This document shows, in pieces, positions 1 to 7,772 of a stretch of DNA of 27,230 bases (position 1 is its first letter; each line of letters opens with the position of its first letter). The stretch is taken from positions 1 to 27,230 of the forward strand of contig JAURGS010000004.1 of assembly GCA_030833685.1 (NCBI GenBank). Reading direction: 5' to 3'. Origin of the DNA: Rhodoferax sp. (GTDB lineage: Bacteria; Pseudomonadota; Gammaproteobacteria; Burkholderiales; Burkholderiaceae_C). The translations under genes and the position numbers were made by a program. The notes under the pieces were generated by a model, which saw only the letters and a list, made by a program, of their open reading frames with translations, ran no database searches and was not told where the DNA came from.

Positions 1-1530
1 TGTGAGGGTGCTTTGCTGGTGGTGGACGCTAGTCAGGGTGTTGAAGCCCAGACGGTGGCGAACTGCTACACCGCCTTAGACCTGGGTGTTGAGGTGTTGC
101 CGGTGCTCAACAAAATGGATCTGCCCAACGCAGACCCGGAGAACGCCAAGTCTGAAATTGAAGATGTGATTGGCCTTGACGCCTCGCACGCAATTGCCTG
201 CTCAGCCAAGACGGGAATGGGCGTGGATGAAATCTTGGAAGCGGTGGTGGCTCAGATTCCACCACCCAAAGGCAACCCAGATGCCGCACTGCGCGCCATG
301 ATCATCGACAGTTGGTTTGATAGCTATGTTGGTGTGGTGATGTTGGTGCGTGTGGTCGATGGTCGCCTGGTCAAAGGCGAACGTATCAAGATGATGGCCA
401 CGGAGGCGACCTACAACGCCGATGGCTTGGGCGTGTTCACGCCTGCGAATGAGCCACGTGACGCGCTTGAGGCTGGGGAGGTGGGTTACATCATCGCCGG
501 GATCCGTGAACTCAAAGCAGCCAAGGTGGGCGATACCATCACGGTCGTGCGCCCGGGCTCGGGCGGTGCCGCGTTCACCGCGAGCAAGCCATTGCCGGGC
601 TTTAAAGAAATCCAGCCGCAGGTCTTTGCCGGCTTGTATCCGACCGAGGCCAATCAGTATGAAAGTCTGCGAGACAGCTTGGAAAAGCTCAAACTCAATG
701 ATGCCTCGCTGCACTATGAGCCCGAGGTGTCTCAGGCTCTGGGATTTGGCTTTCGGTGTGGATTTTTAGGCTTATTGCACATGGAAATTGTGCAAGAACG
801 TCTCGAGCGCGAATTTGACCAGGACCTCATCACAACAGCCCCGAGCGTGGTCTATGAGGTTGTGCAAGTCGACGGCCAGGTTCGCATGGTTGAAAACCCC
901 TCAAAGATGCCAGATCAGGGTCGGCTTGATGAGGTGCGCGAGCCGATAGTGACGGTTCACCTGTACATGCCACAAGAGTACGTTGGCGCGGTGATGACCT
1001 TGGCCAATCAGAAGCGTGGCGCGCAAATCAACATGACCTACCACGGCCGGCAAGTCATGCTGACCTATGAGTTGCCTTTGGCTGAAATTGTTCTGGACTT
1101 TTTTGACAAGCTCAAGAGCGTCTCACGGGGCTATGCGTCAATGGACTATGAGTTCAAAGAGTACCGCGCCGCTGATGTTGTGAAGGTTGATATTCTCCTC
1201 AACGGTGACAGGGTCGATGCGTTGTCGATCATCGTTCACCGTACGCAAGCGCAATACCGTGGCAGGGCTGTCGTTGCCAAAATGCGTGAAGTCATTTCCC
1301 GTCAAATGTACGACGTGGCTATCCAAGCGGCAATCGGCTCCAATATCATTGCCCGGGAGACTATCAAGGCCTTGCGAAAAAACGTCATCGCCAAGTGTTA
1401 TGGCGGCGATATCACCCGAAAGCGCAAGCTTCTCGAAAAGCAGAAAGAAGGTAAGAAGCGCATGAAACAGATTGGCTCGGTTGAGGTACCGCAAGAGGCG
1501 TTTCTCGCCATCCTGAGAGTGGAGTCCTGA
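1..1530 (+). CDS. lepA: Elongation factor 4 (LepA), 5'-truncated by the window edge
   Basis: Ribosome-associated translational GTPase LepA/EF4, a cytosolic or membrane-peripheral factor linked to ribosome back-translocation and 30S biogenesis. The frame is open from base 1, giving 509 visible residues. The E. coli protein is about 599, so roughly 90 N-terminal residues, including the P-loop, lie outside. Visible are the G4 motif NKMD (bases 109-120) and G5-type SAK about 30 codons later. EF-G-like domains II, III and V follow (for example GFGFRCGFLGLLHMEIVQER). The end is the lysine-rich LepA-specific domain with KCYGGDITRKRKLLEKQKEG. The stop TGA shares its A with the lepB ATG, so the two are probably translationally coupled; lepA-lepB adjacency is classical in proteobacteria. 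Identity is very secure. Confidence 0.97.
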   Translation, partial: CEGALLVVDASQGVEAQTVANCYTALDLGVEVLPVLNKMDLPNADPENAKSEIEDVIGLDASHAIACSAKTGMGVDEILEAVVAQIPPPKGNPDAALRAMIIDSWFDSYVGVVMLVRVVDGRLVKGERIKMMATEATYNADGLGVFTPANEPRDALEAGEVGYIIAGIRELKAAKVGDTITVVRPGSGGAAFTASKPLPGFKEIQPQVFAGLYPTEANQYESLRDSLEKLKLNDASLHYEPEVSQALGFGFRCGFLGLLHMEIVQERLEREFDQDLITTAPSVVYEVVQVDGQVRMVENPSKMPDQGRLDEVREPIVTVHLYMPQEYVGAVMTLANQKRGAQINMTYHGRQVMLTYELPLAEIVLDFFDKLKSVSRGYASMDYEFKEYRAADVVKVDILLNGDRVDALSIIVHRTQAQYRGRAVVAKMREVISRQMYDVAIQAAIGSNIIARETIKALRKNVIAKCYGGDITRKRKLLEKQKEGKKRMKQIGSVEVPQEAFLAILRVES

Positions 1531-2495
1531 TGCAAATCCTTACCTCGCTTGTGTTAGGCGCGTTTGTCGCGTACATCGGTGCCTGGTATTTAGGCTCGAT
1601 TGAGGGAAATTTTGCGCTGTTGCTGTTTCTGGCCAGTGTTGTCACGGGACTGTATTGGCTTGCCGAGCGCTTTTATTTTCTGCCTGCGCGCCGGCATGCA
1701 GCCCAAGCCTTGGAATTGCAGGCAAGCAAACGTGCGCAAGAGCTCGAGCGCATGGGTATCAGCAAGGTGGACGGTGATTTGGCCCAGGCCCAGCGGCAGG
1801 TGTTAGCTCAGCCATGGTGGCTGGATTGGACGGCTGGGATATTTCCCGTGATTTTGGGCGTTTTTTTGCTCAGGTCTTTTTTGTTCGAACCCTTCAAAAT
1901 TCCCTCGGGCTCGATGGTCCCGACTTTGCTAATTGGGGACTTGATATTGGTGAACAAATACCACTACGGGCTTCGCTTGCCTGTATTGAACACCAAGATC
2001 ACTGAGGGTTCAAAACCCCAGCGGGGAGATGTCATGGTGTTTCGATATCCTCCGCGACCTAGCTTGGACTACATCAAGCGGGTGGTTGGCGTCCCCGGCG
2101 ACCAAGTGGCCTATTTGAACAAGCGTCTGACGGTCAATGGTAAGCCGGTGCTCACCACTCCCATGTCCGACTTTTTTGATGAAGACGTCATGCGTTATTT
2201 CAAGCAATTTGAAGAGGCGCTGGGTGAAAAAAAGCATCGCATGCTTAATGACGATACCCGCCCTGCGTTTGTCCCTGGCGCGGACGAATTTGAGTTCAAA
2301 AAAAATTGTCTGTACAGTATCGAAGGTGTGACGTGCCGCGTGCCTGAGGGCCATTACTTCATGATGGGCGACAACCGGGATAATTCGCTTGATTCGCGCT
2401 ATTGGGGTTTCGTCCCAGACAAACATATTGTTGGTAAAGCCTTTTTTGTCTGGATGAATTTTGGCAATTTGGGGCGTATCGGTTCTTTCAATTGA
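1530..2495 (+). CDS. lepB: Signal peptidase I
   Basis: Membrane-anchored Ser/Lys protease that removes signal peptides from exported preproteins at the periplasmic face of the inner membrane. It has 321 residues, typical of proteobacterial LepB. Two N-terminal hydrophobic segments are seen (about residues 3-45 and 101-118), the second leading directly into the catalytic domain. The catalytic serine is S128 in IPSGSMVPTL and the general base is K183 in DYIKRVVGVPGD. The conserved GDNRDNSLDSRYWGFVP box lies near the C-terminus. The ATG overlaps the lepA stop (TGATG), so no separate start is needed. A DUF4845 gene and rnc follow, as is usual in Burkholderiales. Confidence 0.97.
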   Translation: MQILTSLVLGAFVAYIGAWYLGSIEGNFALLLFLASVVTGLYWLAERFYFLPARRHAAQALELQASKRAQELERMGISKVDGDLAQAQRQVLAQPWWLDWTAGIFPVILGVFLLRSFLFEPFKIPSGSMVPTLLIGDLILVNKYHYGLRLPVLNTKITEGSKPQRGDVMVFRYPPRPSLDYIKRVVGVPGDQVAYLNKRLTVNGKPVLTTPMSDFFDEDVMRYFKQFEEALGEKKHRMLNDDTRPAFVPGADEFEFKKNCLYSIEGVTCRVPEGHYFMMGDNRDNSLDSRYWGFVPDKHIVGKAFFVWMNFGNLGRIGSFN

Positions 2496-2509
2496 GAGGA
2501 AAGACAACT

Positions 2510-2863
2510 ATGGTCCAGTCTTATCTACATCGCGTGCGGGGCATGTCCCTGATTGGCGTGCTGTTTGTCGCTATGCTGGTTGCAGCAGTGGCTTTGGTTG
2601 TCGTTCAGGTTGTACCGACTTATTCTGAGTTTCAAGCGGTTCAGAACGCTGTCGATAAAGCCTCTGGTGGTACAACAGTTCTTGAGATACGGAATCTTTT
2701 TGATAAGACGGCCAGCATCGATGACATCCGATCGATCACCGGTAAGGACCTCGTCGTCACCAAGGAGGGGGATAAAGTTGTGGTGACTTTCTCGTACCAA
2801 CGTGAAATTCACCTTGCAGGCCCTGCTTACCTGACCATGAAATACAGCGGCCGCTCGCGTTGA
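2510..2863 (+). CDS. DUF4845 family small membrane protein
   Basis: A 117-residue protein of unknown function, of the DUF4845 type usually found between lepB and rnc in betaproteobacteria. The ATG at 2510 was chosen because a purine-rich GAGAGGAAAG lies just upstream. A TTG at 2492 would overlap the lepB stop and add six residues. One N-terminal transmembrane segment (about residues 13-31) is preceded by basic residues and RGMSLIGVLF, which resembles a type IV prepilin start but has Gly where pilins carry Glu5. The remainder is a small soluble, probably periplasmic, domain with alternating hydrophobic strands (KVVVTFSYQREIHLAGPAYL). It sits in the lepB-rnc transcription unit. No catalytic motif is visible. 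Family assignment rests on context and the N-terminal pattern. Confidence 0.8.
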   Translation: MVQSYLHRVRGMSLIGVLFVAMLVAAVALVVVQVVPTYSEFQAVQNAVDKASGGTTVLEIRNLFDKTASIDDIRSITGKDLVVTKEGDKVVVTFSYQREIHLAGPAYLTMKYSGRSR

Positions 2864-3543
2864 ACGCTGACCTCGAGGATTTGCAGCTCAGGCTGCAGCA
2901 CCGCTTTAGCCACCTGGACTTGTTGCGCCAGGCCCTGACGCACCGCAGTTTTGCACAAGACCACAATGAGCGACTGGAGTTTTTGGGTGACTCCGTGCTG
3001 GGCCTTTGTGTCGCCGACCTGCTCTACGAGCGGCTAAGTACCCTGCCCGAAGGGGATCTTTCCCGGGTTCGTGCCAACCTGGTCAAACAAGAGACCTTGT
3101 ACAACATCGCCGTGAAGATTGCGCTGCCCAATTACCTGCAGCTTGGTGAGGGCGAACTGCGCTCAGGCGGAAAGAAGCGCCCATCGATTCTTGCAGACGC
3201 GCTCGAGGCCCTGATTGGTGCCGTTTACCTCGACGGTGGTTACGCCGCCGCTTGTAGTCTTGTGCGCCGCCTGTATGACGCTGTCGAGATCAATCCGGAG
3301 ATGGCAGCCATCAGCAAAGACTCTAAAACCGAGTTACAGGAGTGGCTTCAAGGCCGACGTATGAATTTGCCGGCTTACAGTGTCGTGGCCACCCTAGGCG
3401 AGGCCCATCGCCAGACTTTTGATGTGGAGTGTGCAATCGCTGCGTTGGGTCTTGTCGAGCGTGGCCTGGGTGCCTCGCGCAGGGCGGCTGAACAGTCTGC
3501 CGCTGCGGCCATGTTGCAGGTTCTTCAGCAGCGAGGCTTGTGA
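2860..3543 (+). CDS. rnc: Ribonuclease III
   Basis: Double-strand-specific endoribonuclease that processes rRNA precursors and some mRNAs in the cytosol. It has 227 residues, close to the 226 of E. coli. The RNase III domain has the signature NERLEFLGDS at 36-45 and the second acidic cluster LADALEALIGAVYLDGG, giving metal/catalytic acids E37, E40, D44, D113 and E116, each one position before the E. coli equivalents. A dsRNA-binding domain spans about 153-224, with a typical ending GASRRAAEQSAAAAMLQ. The start is TTG at 2860, overlapping the upstream TGA (TTGA). No good Shine-Dalgarno is visible, which suggests coupled translation. era follows with another overlap, the conserved rnc-era-recO arrangement. 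Confidence 0.96.
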   Translation: MNADLEDLQLRLQHRFSHLDLLRQALTHRSFAQDHNERLEFLGDSVLGLCVADLLYERLSTLPEGDLSRVRANLVKQETLYNIAVKIALPNYLQLGEGELRSGGKKRPSILADALEALIGAVYLDGGYAAACSLVRRLYDAVEINPEMAAISKDSKTELQEWLQGRRMNLPAYSVVATLGEAHRQTFDVECAIAALGLVERGLGASRRAAEQSAAAAMLQVLQQRGL

Positions 3544-4592
3544 TGGCAAACCCAAGTAAACCCCTGAGTGGGGCGCAGCCCTTTGAGAAGGTTTTGAATG
3601 CGCCGCTTGGGCCCGCTCAAGGTGATGGTCCGCAGGCAGTGGCAGCTGGCCAACTCGCGCAGCCGTCTGGCCACCCTGAGGCGGCCAGTTCCCAGCGCTG
3701 CGGCATGATCGCCATTGTCGGCAAGCCCAATGTCGGTAAATCAACTTTGCTCAACGCCTTGGTTGGGCAAAAAATCAGTATCACATCGCGCAAAGCGCAA
3801 ACCACCCGTCACCGTATCACCGGTGTGCGCACGCTTGGGCAGGTTCAATATGTTTTTGTCGATACACCTGGGTTTCAGACAACCCACGCTAATGCTCTGA
3901 ATCAATCCCTGAATAAGACTGTCCTGGGCGTTGTGTCCGATGTGGACCTGGTCTTGTTTGTCGTTGAGGCTGGTCGTTTTACGGCTGCCGATGAGCGCGT
4001 TCTCGCTTTGCTGAGTCCTCGTGTACCCGTTGTGCTGGTGGCAAACAAGCTCGATCAGGTTCACCGACGCGCGGAGCTGGCACCCTGGCTCAAGGCGATG
4101 CAGGTGAAACACCCGTTCGCAGAATTGATTCCCTTGTCTGCCAAAAATCCCCATGATGTCGGCAGGTTGCTGGCCATCTGCGCAGGTCGATTGCCACAGC
4201 AAGCCTGGTGGTACGAAGCCGATGAGTTGACTGACCGCAGCGAGAAGTTCTTGGCTGCTGAAATGGTGCGCGAAAAACTCTTCAGACTAACGGGTGATGA
4301 ACTGCCTTACACGTCGACTGTTGTGATTGATCGTTTCGAAGAAGAGCCGCCTGCTAAAAAGACCCAGAAGCGGTTGGTCCGCATTGCTGCGACTATTGTG
4401 GTGGAGCGTGATGGCCACAAGGCGATGGTCATTGGGGACAAAGGTGAGCGCATCAAGCGCATCGGTACAGAGGCTCGTGTGGAGCTTGAGCGTCTTTTGG
4501 ATGCCAAGGTGTTTCTTGAGACTTGGGTCAAGGTCCGCTCAGGCTGGGCCGACGATGAAGCACGGGTTCGTTCATTTGGCTACGAGGCATGA
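3543..4592 (+). CDS. era: GTPase Era
   Basis: Era is an essential GTPase that binds the 3' end of 16S rRNA during 30S assembly. It has 349 residues, about 50 more than E. coli Era. The excess is an N-terminal, low-complexity Ala/Pro/Gly/Gln-rich tail (residues 1-52) before the G domain. G motifs: GKPNVGKS (60-67), TTRHR (87-91), DTPG (107-110), NKLD (168-171) and SAK (199-201). The C-terminal KH domain contains VIGDKGERIKRIG and a typical Era ending WVKVRSGWADDE. The ATG at 3543 shares its A with the rnc stop; a GTG directly before it is an alternative start. An internal start near M55 (CGMIAIVGKPNVGKS) would give a protein of normal Era length. Confidence 0.95.
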   Translation: MANPSKPLSGAQPFEKVLNAPLGPAQGDGPQAVAAGQLAQPSGHPEAASSQRCGMIAIVGKPNVGKSTLLNALVGQKISITSRKAQTTRHRITGVRTLGQVQYVFVDTPGFQTTHANALNQSLNKTVLGVVSDVDLVLFVVEAGRFTAADERVLALLSPRVPVVLVANKLDQVHRRAELAPWLKAMQVKHPFAELIPLSAKNPHDVGRLLAICAGRLPQQAWWYEADELTDRSEKFLAAEMVREKLFRLTGDELPYTSTVVIDRFEEEPPAKKTQKRLVRIAATIVVERDGHKAMVIGDKGERIKRIGTEARVELERLLDAKVFLETWVKVRSGWADDEARVRSFGYEA

Positions 4593-4593
4593 A

Positions 4594-4641
4594 CCACCCC
4601 CGTAGCGTAAATGGGGTGGCCGACCCGGTCACCCTTGGGTG
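4594..4641 (+). other. Two adjacent inverted repeats between era and recO
   Basis: The 59-bp gap holds a perfect 7-bp inverted repeat CCACCCC (4594-4600) / GGGGTGG (4613-4619) with a 12-nt loop. It is followed by the near-loopless palindrome CACCCTTGGGTG (4630-4641). Neither has a T-run, so this is not a standard intrinsic terminator. The second hairpin ends 10 nt before the recO ATG and could occlude its ribosome binding site. The structures are seen in sequence; the role is inference. Confidence 0.4.
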
Positions 4642-4651
4642 AAATAGCACC

Positions 4652-5401
4652 ATGGCTTTGCAGCGTGTGGTGCATGAGCCTGCTTTTGTGCTGCACCGCT
4701 ACGACTGGAGCGAGTCCAGTCTGATTTTGGAAGTTTTTACCCGGCACCATGGCCGTCAGGCCTTGGTCGCCAAAGGCGTAAAGAGGCCTAGCTCCAGCTT
4801 TCGTCCTATTTTGCTGCCATTGCAACCCCTGCTATTGAGCTTCTCTGGGGACGCTGATATCAAAACCTTAAAGGCCGCCGAGTGGCAGGGTGGCCATGTG
4901 ATGCCCACTGGGGACGCTCTCATGTCGGGCTATTACTTGAATGAACTGCTGCTATCCCTGTTGGCGCGCGAGGATCCCCACGAGGCGCTGTTTGATGTGT
5001 ACGGCCAGGTAGTTGCTGTTCTGGCCAGCGAGTATGGTGAAATTCTGGAGTTAACGCTGCGTGCATTCGAGCTGGTATTGCTGCGCGAAATTGGCTTGTT
5101 GCCAATGCTCGATGCCCAAACCATGACCTTGATGCATTTGGAGCCACAGGCGCGATACAGCTTGGTTCCCGAGGGCGGTTTGCGCCTGGCAGGTGCGCAA
5201 GAGAAGTCATCTTTGGATGGCGCAGCTTGGATGGGGCTGCAGCAGGCCTTGTCTGGCGAATTGGATTTCTCAGCTGTGATTCGCGCTTGTTCAGCGGCCA
5301 ACGCTGAGCTCAAACCTCAGTTGCGGGCGCTGCTCCATTACCATTGCGGTGTTCCGACGCTTCGCACCCGCCAAGTGATGTTGGACATGCAAAGTTTGTA
5401 A
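4652..5401 (+). CDS. recO: DNA repair protein RecO
   Basis: Recombination mediator of the RecFOR pathway. It helps load RecA onto SSB-coated single-stranded DNA at gaps. It has 249 residues, as in the family. The N-terminal OB-fold is recognisable from HEPAFVLHRYDWSESSLILE followed by FTRHHGRQALVAKGVKRPSS, a highly conserved RecO opening. The C-terminal half is helical (LELTLRAFELVLLREIGLLP), with the usual ending LLHYHCGVPTLRTRQVM. The ATG at 4652 is the first in-frame start after a TGA at 4640. It has no strong Shine-Dalgarno and follows a short region of inverted repeats. pdxJ begins three bases after its stop, so era, recO and pdxJ are likely cotranscribed. Confidence 0.94.
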   Translation: MALQRVVHEPAFVLHRYDWSESSLILEVFTRHHGRQALVAKGVKRPSSSFRPILLPLQPLLLSFSGDADIKTLKAAEWQGGHVMPTGDALMSGYYLNELLLSLLAREDPHEALFDVYGQVVAVLASEYGEILELTLRAFELVLLREIGLLPMLDAQTMTLMHLEPQARYSLVPEGGLRLAGAQEKSSLDGAAWMGLQQALSGELDFSAVIRACSAANAELKPQLRALLHYHCGVPTLRTRQVMLDMQSL

Positions 5402-5403
5402 AC

Positions 5404-6180
5404 ATGACCGCTCTGTCAGTCAACCTCAACAAAGTTGCCTTAGTGCGCAATACCCGCCATCTGGGTATTCCAAGCGTGACACGTGCCGCTCAAATTTGTC
5501 TTGAAGCGGGTGCTCACGGCATCACCGTTCACCCACGGCCTGATGAGCGCCACATTCGGCAATCGGACGTCGTGGACTTGGCAACGCTGATGAAGCATTG
5601 GCCAGCAGCCGAATTCAATATTGAAGGCAATCCTTTCCACAACCTGATGGACGTTGCACAAAATCTGATCGAACTGGGATTGCCGCTTCACCAGCTGACA
5701 TTTGTGCCAGACGCGCAGGGGCAATTCACGAGTGACCACGGCTGGGATCTTGATCAAGAAGGCACTTGCTTGGCGCCAGTCATTGAGCGCGCCAAAGCTT
5801 GGGGTGTTCGGGTCAGCTTGTTCATGGACGCAACGGCCACAGACATGGCTGGTGCCCGCGCGGTGGGTGCCGATCGTGTGGAGCTGTATACCGAGCCTTT
5901 CGCTGCGGCCTGGGCGACACCCGCGCAGGGCGATCAGCTTGAGCGCTTTGCCCAGGCGGCTTCGGCCGCGCTGGCCGCCGGACTGGGAGTTAACGCGGGG
6001 CATGATCTGAATCGCGAGAACCTGACGGCGTTTATTTCTGCTGTCCAAGGCGTGAGTGAGGTGTCCATCGGACACGCGCTGATCTCAGACGCGCTGGAAA
6101 TGGGCTATCAGGCTGCGGTGCATGATTACCTGCGGTGTATTGCCCTGGGGCAGGCTTGGCGCGCGCAGGTGCCTGGTTAA
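5404..6180 (+). CDS. pdxJ: Pyridoxine 5'-phosphate synthase
   Basis: Last step of de novo vitamin B6 synthesis (DXP-dependent route): it condenses 1-deoxy-D-xylulose 5-phosphate with 3-amino-2-oxopropyl phosphate to give pyridoxine 5'-phosphate. It is a 258-residue TIM barrel. Visible active-site positions match the family: GITVHPRPDERHI (H43, R45, H50), E74 in FNIEGNPFHN, VNAGHD with H200, and SIGHAL with H224. The N-terminal strand reads SVNLNK, where E. coli has the Asp-His pair of VNIDH. This is the variant clade I associate with Comamonadaceae. The ATG at 5404 lies 2 bp after the recO stop. The recO-pdxJ-acpS-nagZ order is common in beta- and gammaproteobacteria. Confidence 0.95.
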   Translation: MTALSVNLNKVALVRNTRHLGIPSVTRAAQICLEAGAHGITVHPRPDERHIRQSDVVDLATLMKHWPAAEFNIEGNPFHNLMDVAQNLIELGLPLHQLTFVPDAQGQFTSDHGWDLDQEGTCLAPVIERAKAWGVRVSLFMDATATDMAGARAVGADRVELYTEPFAAAWATPAQGDQLERFAQAASAALAAGLGVNAGHDLNRENLTAFISAVQGVSEVSIGHALISDALEMGYQAAVHDYLRCIALGQAWRAQVPG

Positions 6181-6204
6181 CGCGACTTCGCATGACGACT
6201 TGAC

Positions 6205-6642
6205 ATGATTTACGGCATTGGTACCGATATTTGTGATGTCCGTCGCATTCGCGAGAGCATCCAGCGCCATGGGGAAAGATTTGCCGCCCGGGTTTTGAGT
6301 GAACGCGAGTTGACGGTATGGCGACGTCGTTCTGAGCGTTGGCCTGACCGCGGCCTGCGTTTTTTGGCCACCCGATTCAGCGCCAAGGAAGCGTTTAGCA
6401 AAGCCATCGGCCTGGGTATGCGCATGCCCATGACCTGGCGTGCCTGTGAGATTGCTAACCTGGCCAGTGGTCAGCCTGTTGTCTTCTTGAGTGGTGAGCT
6501 GAAGACCTGGTTTGAGTCCAAGGGGCTGCGTGCGCACATCAGCGTGTCTGATGAAACGGATTACGCTGCCACTTTTTGTGTTGTTGAGCGAGCAATCGAC
6601 CCGAACAATTCCGACCCTGTTTTGCGATCGGCTCACATTTAA
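6205..6642 (+). CDS. acpS: Holo-[acyl-carrier-protein] synthase
   Basis: Transfers the 4'-phosphopantetheine arm of coenzyme A to a serine of apo-ACP, activating it for fatty acid synthesis. It has 145 residues, slightly longer than the E. coli enzyme (126). The Mg2+-binding motif is present at the N-terminus as YGIGTDICDVRRI with D8. The second signature is TRFSAKEAFSKAIG, supplying E62. The C-terminal strand HISVSDETDYAATFCVVE is typical; about 17 extra residues follow and look unstructured. It starts with ATG 24 bp after pdxJ and ends 9 bp before nagZ, in one apparent operon. Confidence 0.95.
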   Translation: MIYGIGTDICDVRRIRESIQRHGERFAARVLSERELTVWRRRSERWPDRGLRFLATRFSAKEAFSKAIGLGMRMPMTWRACEIANLASGQPVVFLSGELKTWFESKGLRAHISVSDETDYAATFCVVERAIDPNNSDPVLRSAHI

Positions 6643-6651
6643 AGAACACTT

Positions 6652-7734
6652 ATGACGCTTCATGCCCCCTTGCTGATTGACATTGCCAGCCTTGCGTTGG
6701 ATGACAACGATATCCGGCGACTTCGCCATCCGCTGGTAGGGGGGGTGATCCTGTTTGGTCGTAATTGGCAAAGCCGGGACCAACTGTCTGCCTTGTGTGG
6801 AGAGATCAAAAAAGTTCGTCAGGACCTGTTGATCTGTGTTGACCACGAGGGCGGGCGGGTGCAGCGCTTCAAAACCGATGGGTTCACCCATTTGCCACCC
6901 ATGCGGGCCCTGGGTGCTTTGTGGCGCAGCCCTGACAAGCAGACGAGTGGTCAAAGCGCGCTGTCGGCCATGCGTGCAGCGACGGCTTGCGGCTATGTGT
7001 TGGGCGCTGAACTGCGCGCATGCGGCGTGGACTTGAGCTTTGCACCGGTTCTGGATCTCGACCATGGCTCAAGCACCGTCATTGGCGATCGCGCATTTGA
7101 TGCGGACCCCCGCGTTGTCAGCGTCCTGGCCAAGAGTGTGATGCATGGCTTGTTAGCCGCTGGCATGGCCAATTGCGGCAAGCACTTTCCAGGGCATGGT
7201 TATGTCCAAGCGGACTCCCATATCGATATTCCGGTTGATGGACGAACGCGGGCTCAGATTCTGGCCAGCGATGCCGTGCCTTTTGACCGCCTCTCAGTCG
7301 ATTTGAGCAGCGTGATGCCGGCTCATGTGATTTATTCCAAGGTGGATGGACGTGCCGCCGGGTTTAGCCCTGTGTGGCTGCAGGACATCTTGCGCCATGA
7401 ACTGGGTTTTCAAGGCTTGATTTTCAGCGATGACCTCTCCATGGCTGGCGCACAAATGATTGATGGCAAACGTGTAAGCACAGTCCAGGCAGGCATCACG
7501 GCACTGAACGCAGGTTGCGACATGCTCTTGCTGTGTAACCAGTCAGTGCAGGGCGGTGCGGTCCTGGATGCCTGGATTGATGGCATGACCGAGGCCTTGC
7601 TCAAAGGACTGTGGGAGCAAAGCGAGGCCAGCGAGCAGCGCCGCCTTGATCTTCTGCCAAGCTCGACGGCTTTGGCGTGGGACGATTTAATGGTGCAGCC
7701 CAAATACATGCGCTGCCTGGACCTGTTGCCTTAG
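6652..7734 (+). CDS. nagZ: Beta-N-acetylhexosaminidase (GH3, cell-wall recycling)
   Basis: Cytosolic GH3 enzyme that removes N-acetylglucosamine from anhydro-muropeptides during peptidoglycan recycling. Its products influence AmpC induction in species that have the system. It has 360 residues, as usual. Key motifs: VDHEGGRVQRF (substrate pocket, 63-73), KHFPGHG (177-183) with the flexible loop D188-S-H190 that supplies the catalytic Asp/His dyad, and FSDDLSMAGA, whose D260 is the expected nucleophile. It is the last gene of the housekeeping run; the next gene starts 38 bp downstream with its own strong ribosome binding site. No terminator is visible in between. Confidence 0.95.
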   Translation: MTLHAPLLIDIASLALDDNDIRRLRHPLVGGVILFGRNWQSRDQLSALCGEIKKVRQDLLICVDHEGGRVQRFKTDGFTHLPPMRALGALWRSPDKQTSGQSALSAMRAATACGYVLGAELRACGVDLSFAPVLDLDHGSSTVIGDRAFDADPRVVSVLAKSVMHGLLAAGMANCGKHFPGHGYVQADSHIDIPVDGRTRAQILASDAVPFDRLSVDLSSVMPAHVIYSKVDGRAAGFSPVWLQDILRHELGFQGLIFSDDLSMAGAQMIDGKRVSTVQAGITALNAGCDMLLLCNQSVQGGAVLDAWIDGMTEALLKGLWEQSEASEQRRLDLLPSSTALAWDDLMVQPKYMRCLDLLP

Positions 7735-7772
7735 GTGCGCGCTCTGGGCGACTGGATACATTGGAGGTGGAA

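Noticed and set aside
202..714. 170-codon open frame antisense to lepA
   Set aside because: It lies fully inside a secure LepA reading frame, has no recognisable domain, and its composition is a reverse-complement shadow.
6085..7065. 326-codon minus-strand open frame across pdxJ, acpS and nagZ
   Set aside because: It crosses three well-identified genes on the other strand; the long frame is a by-product of G+C-rich codon use and no family is recognisable.
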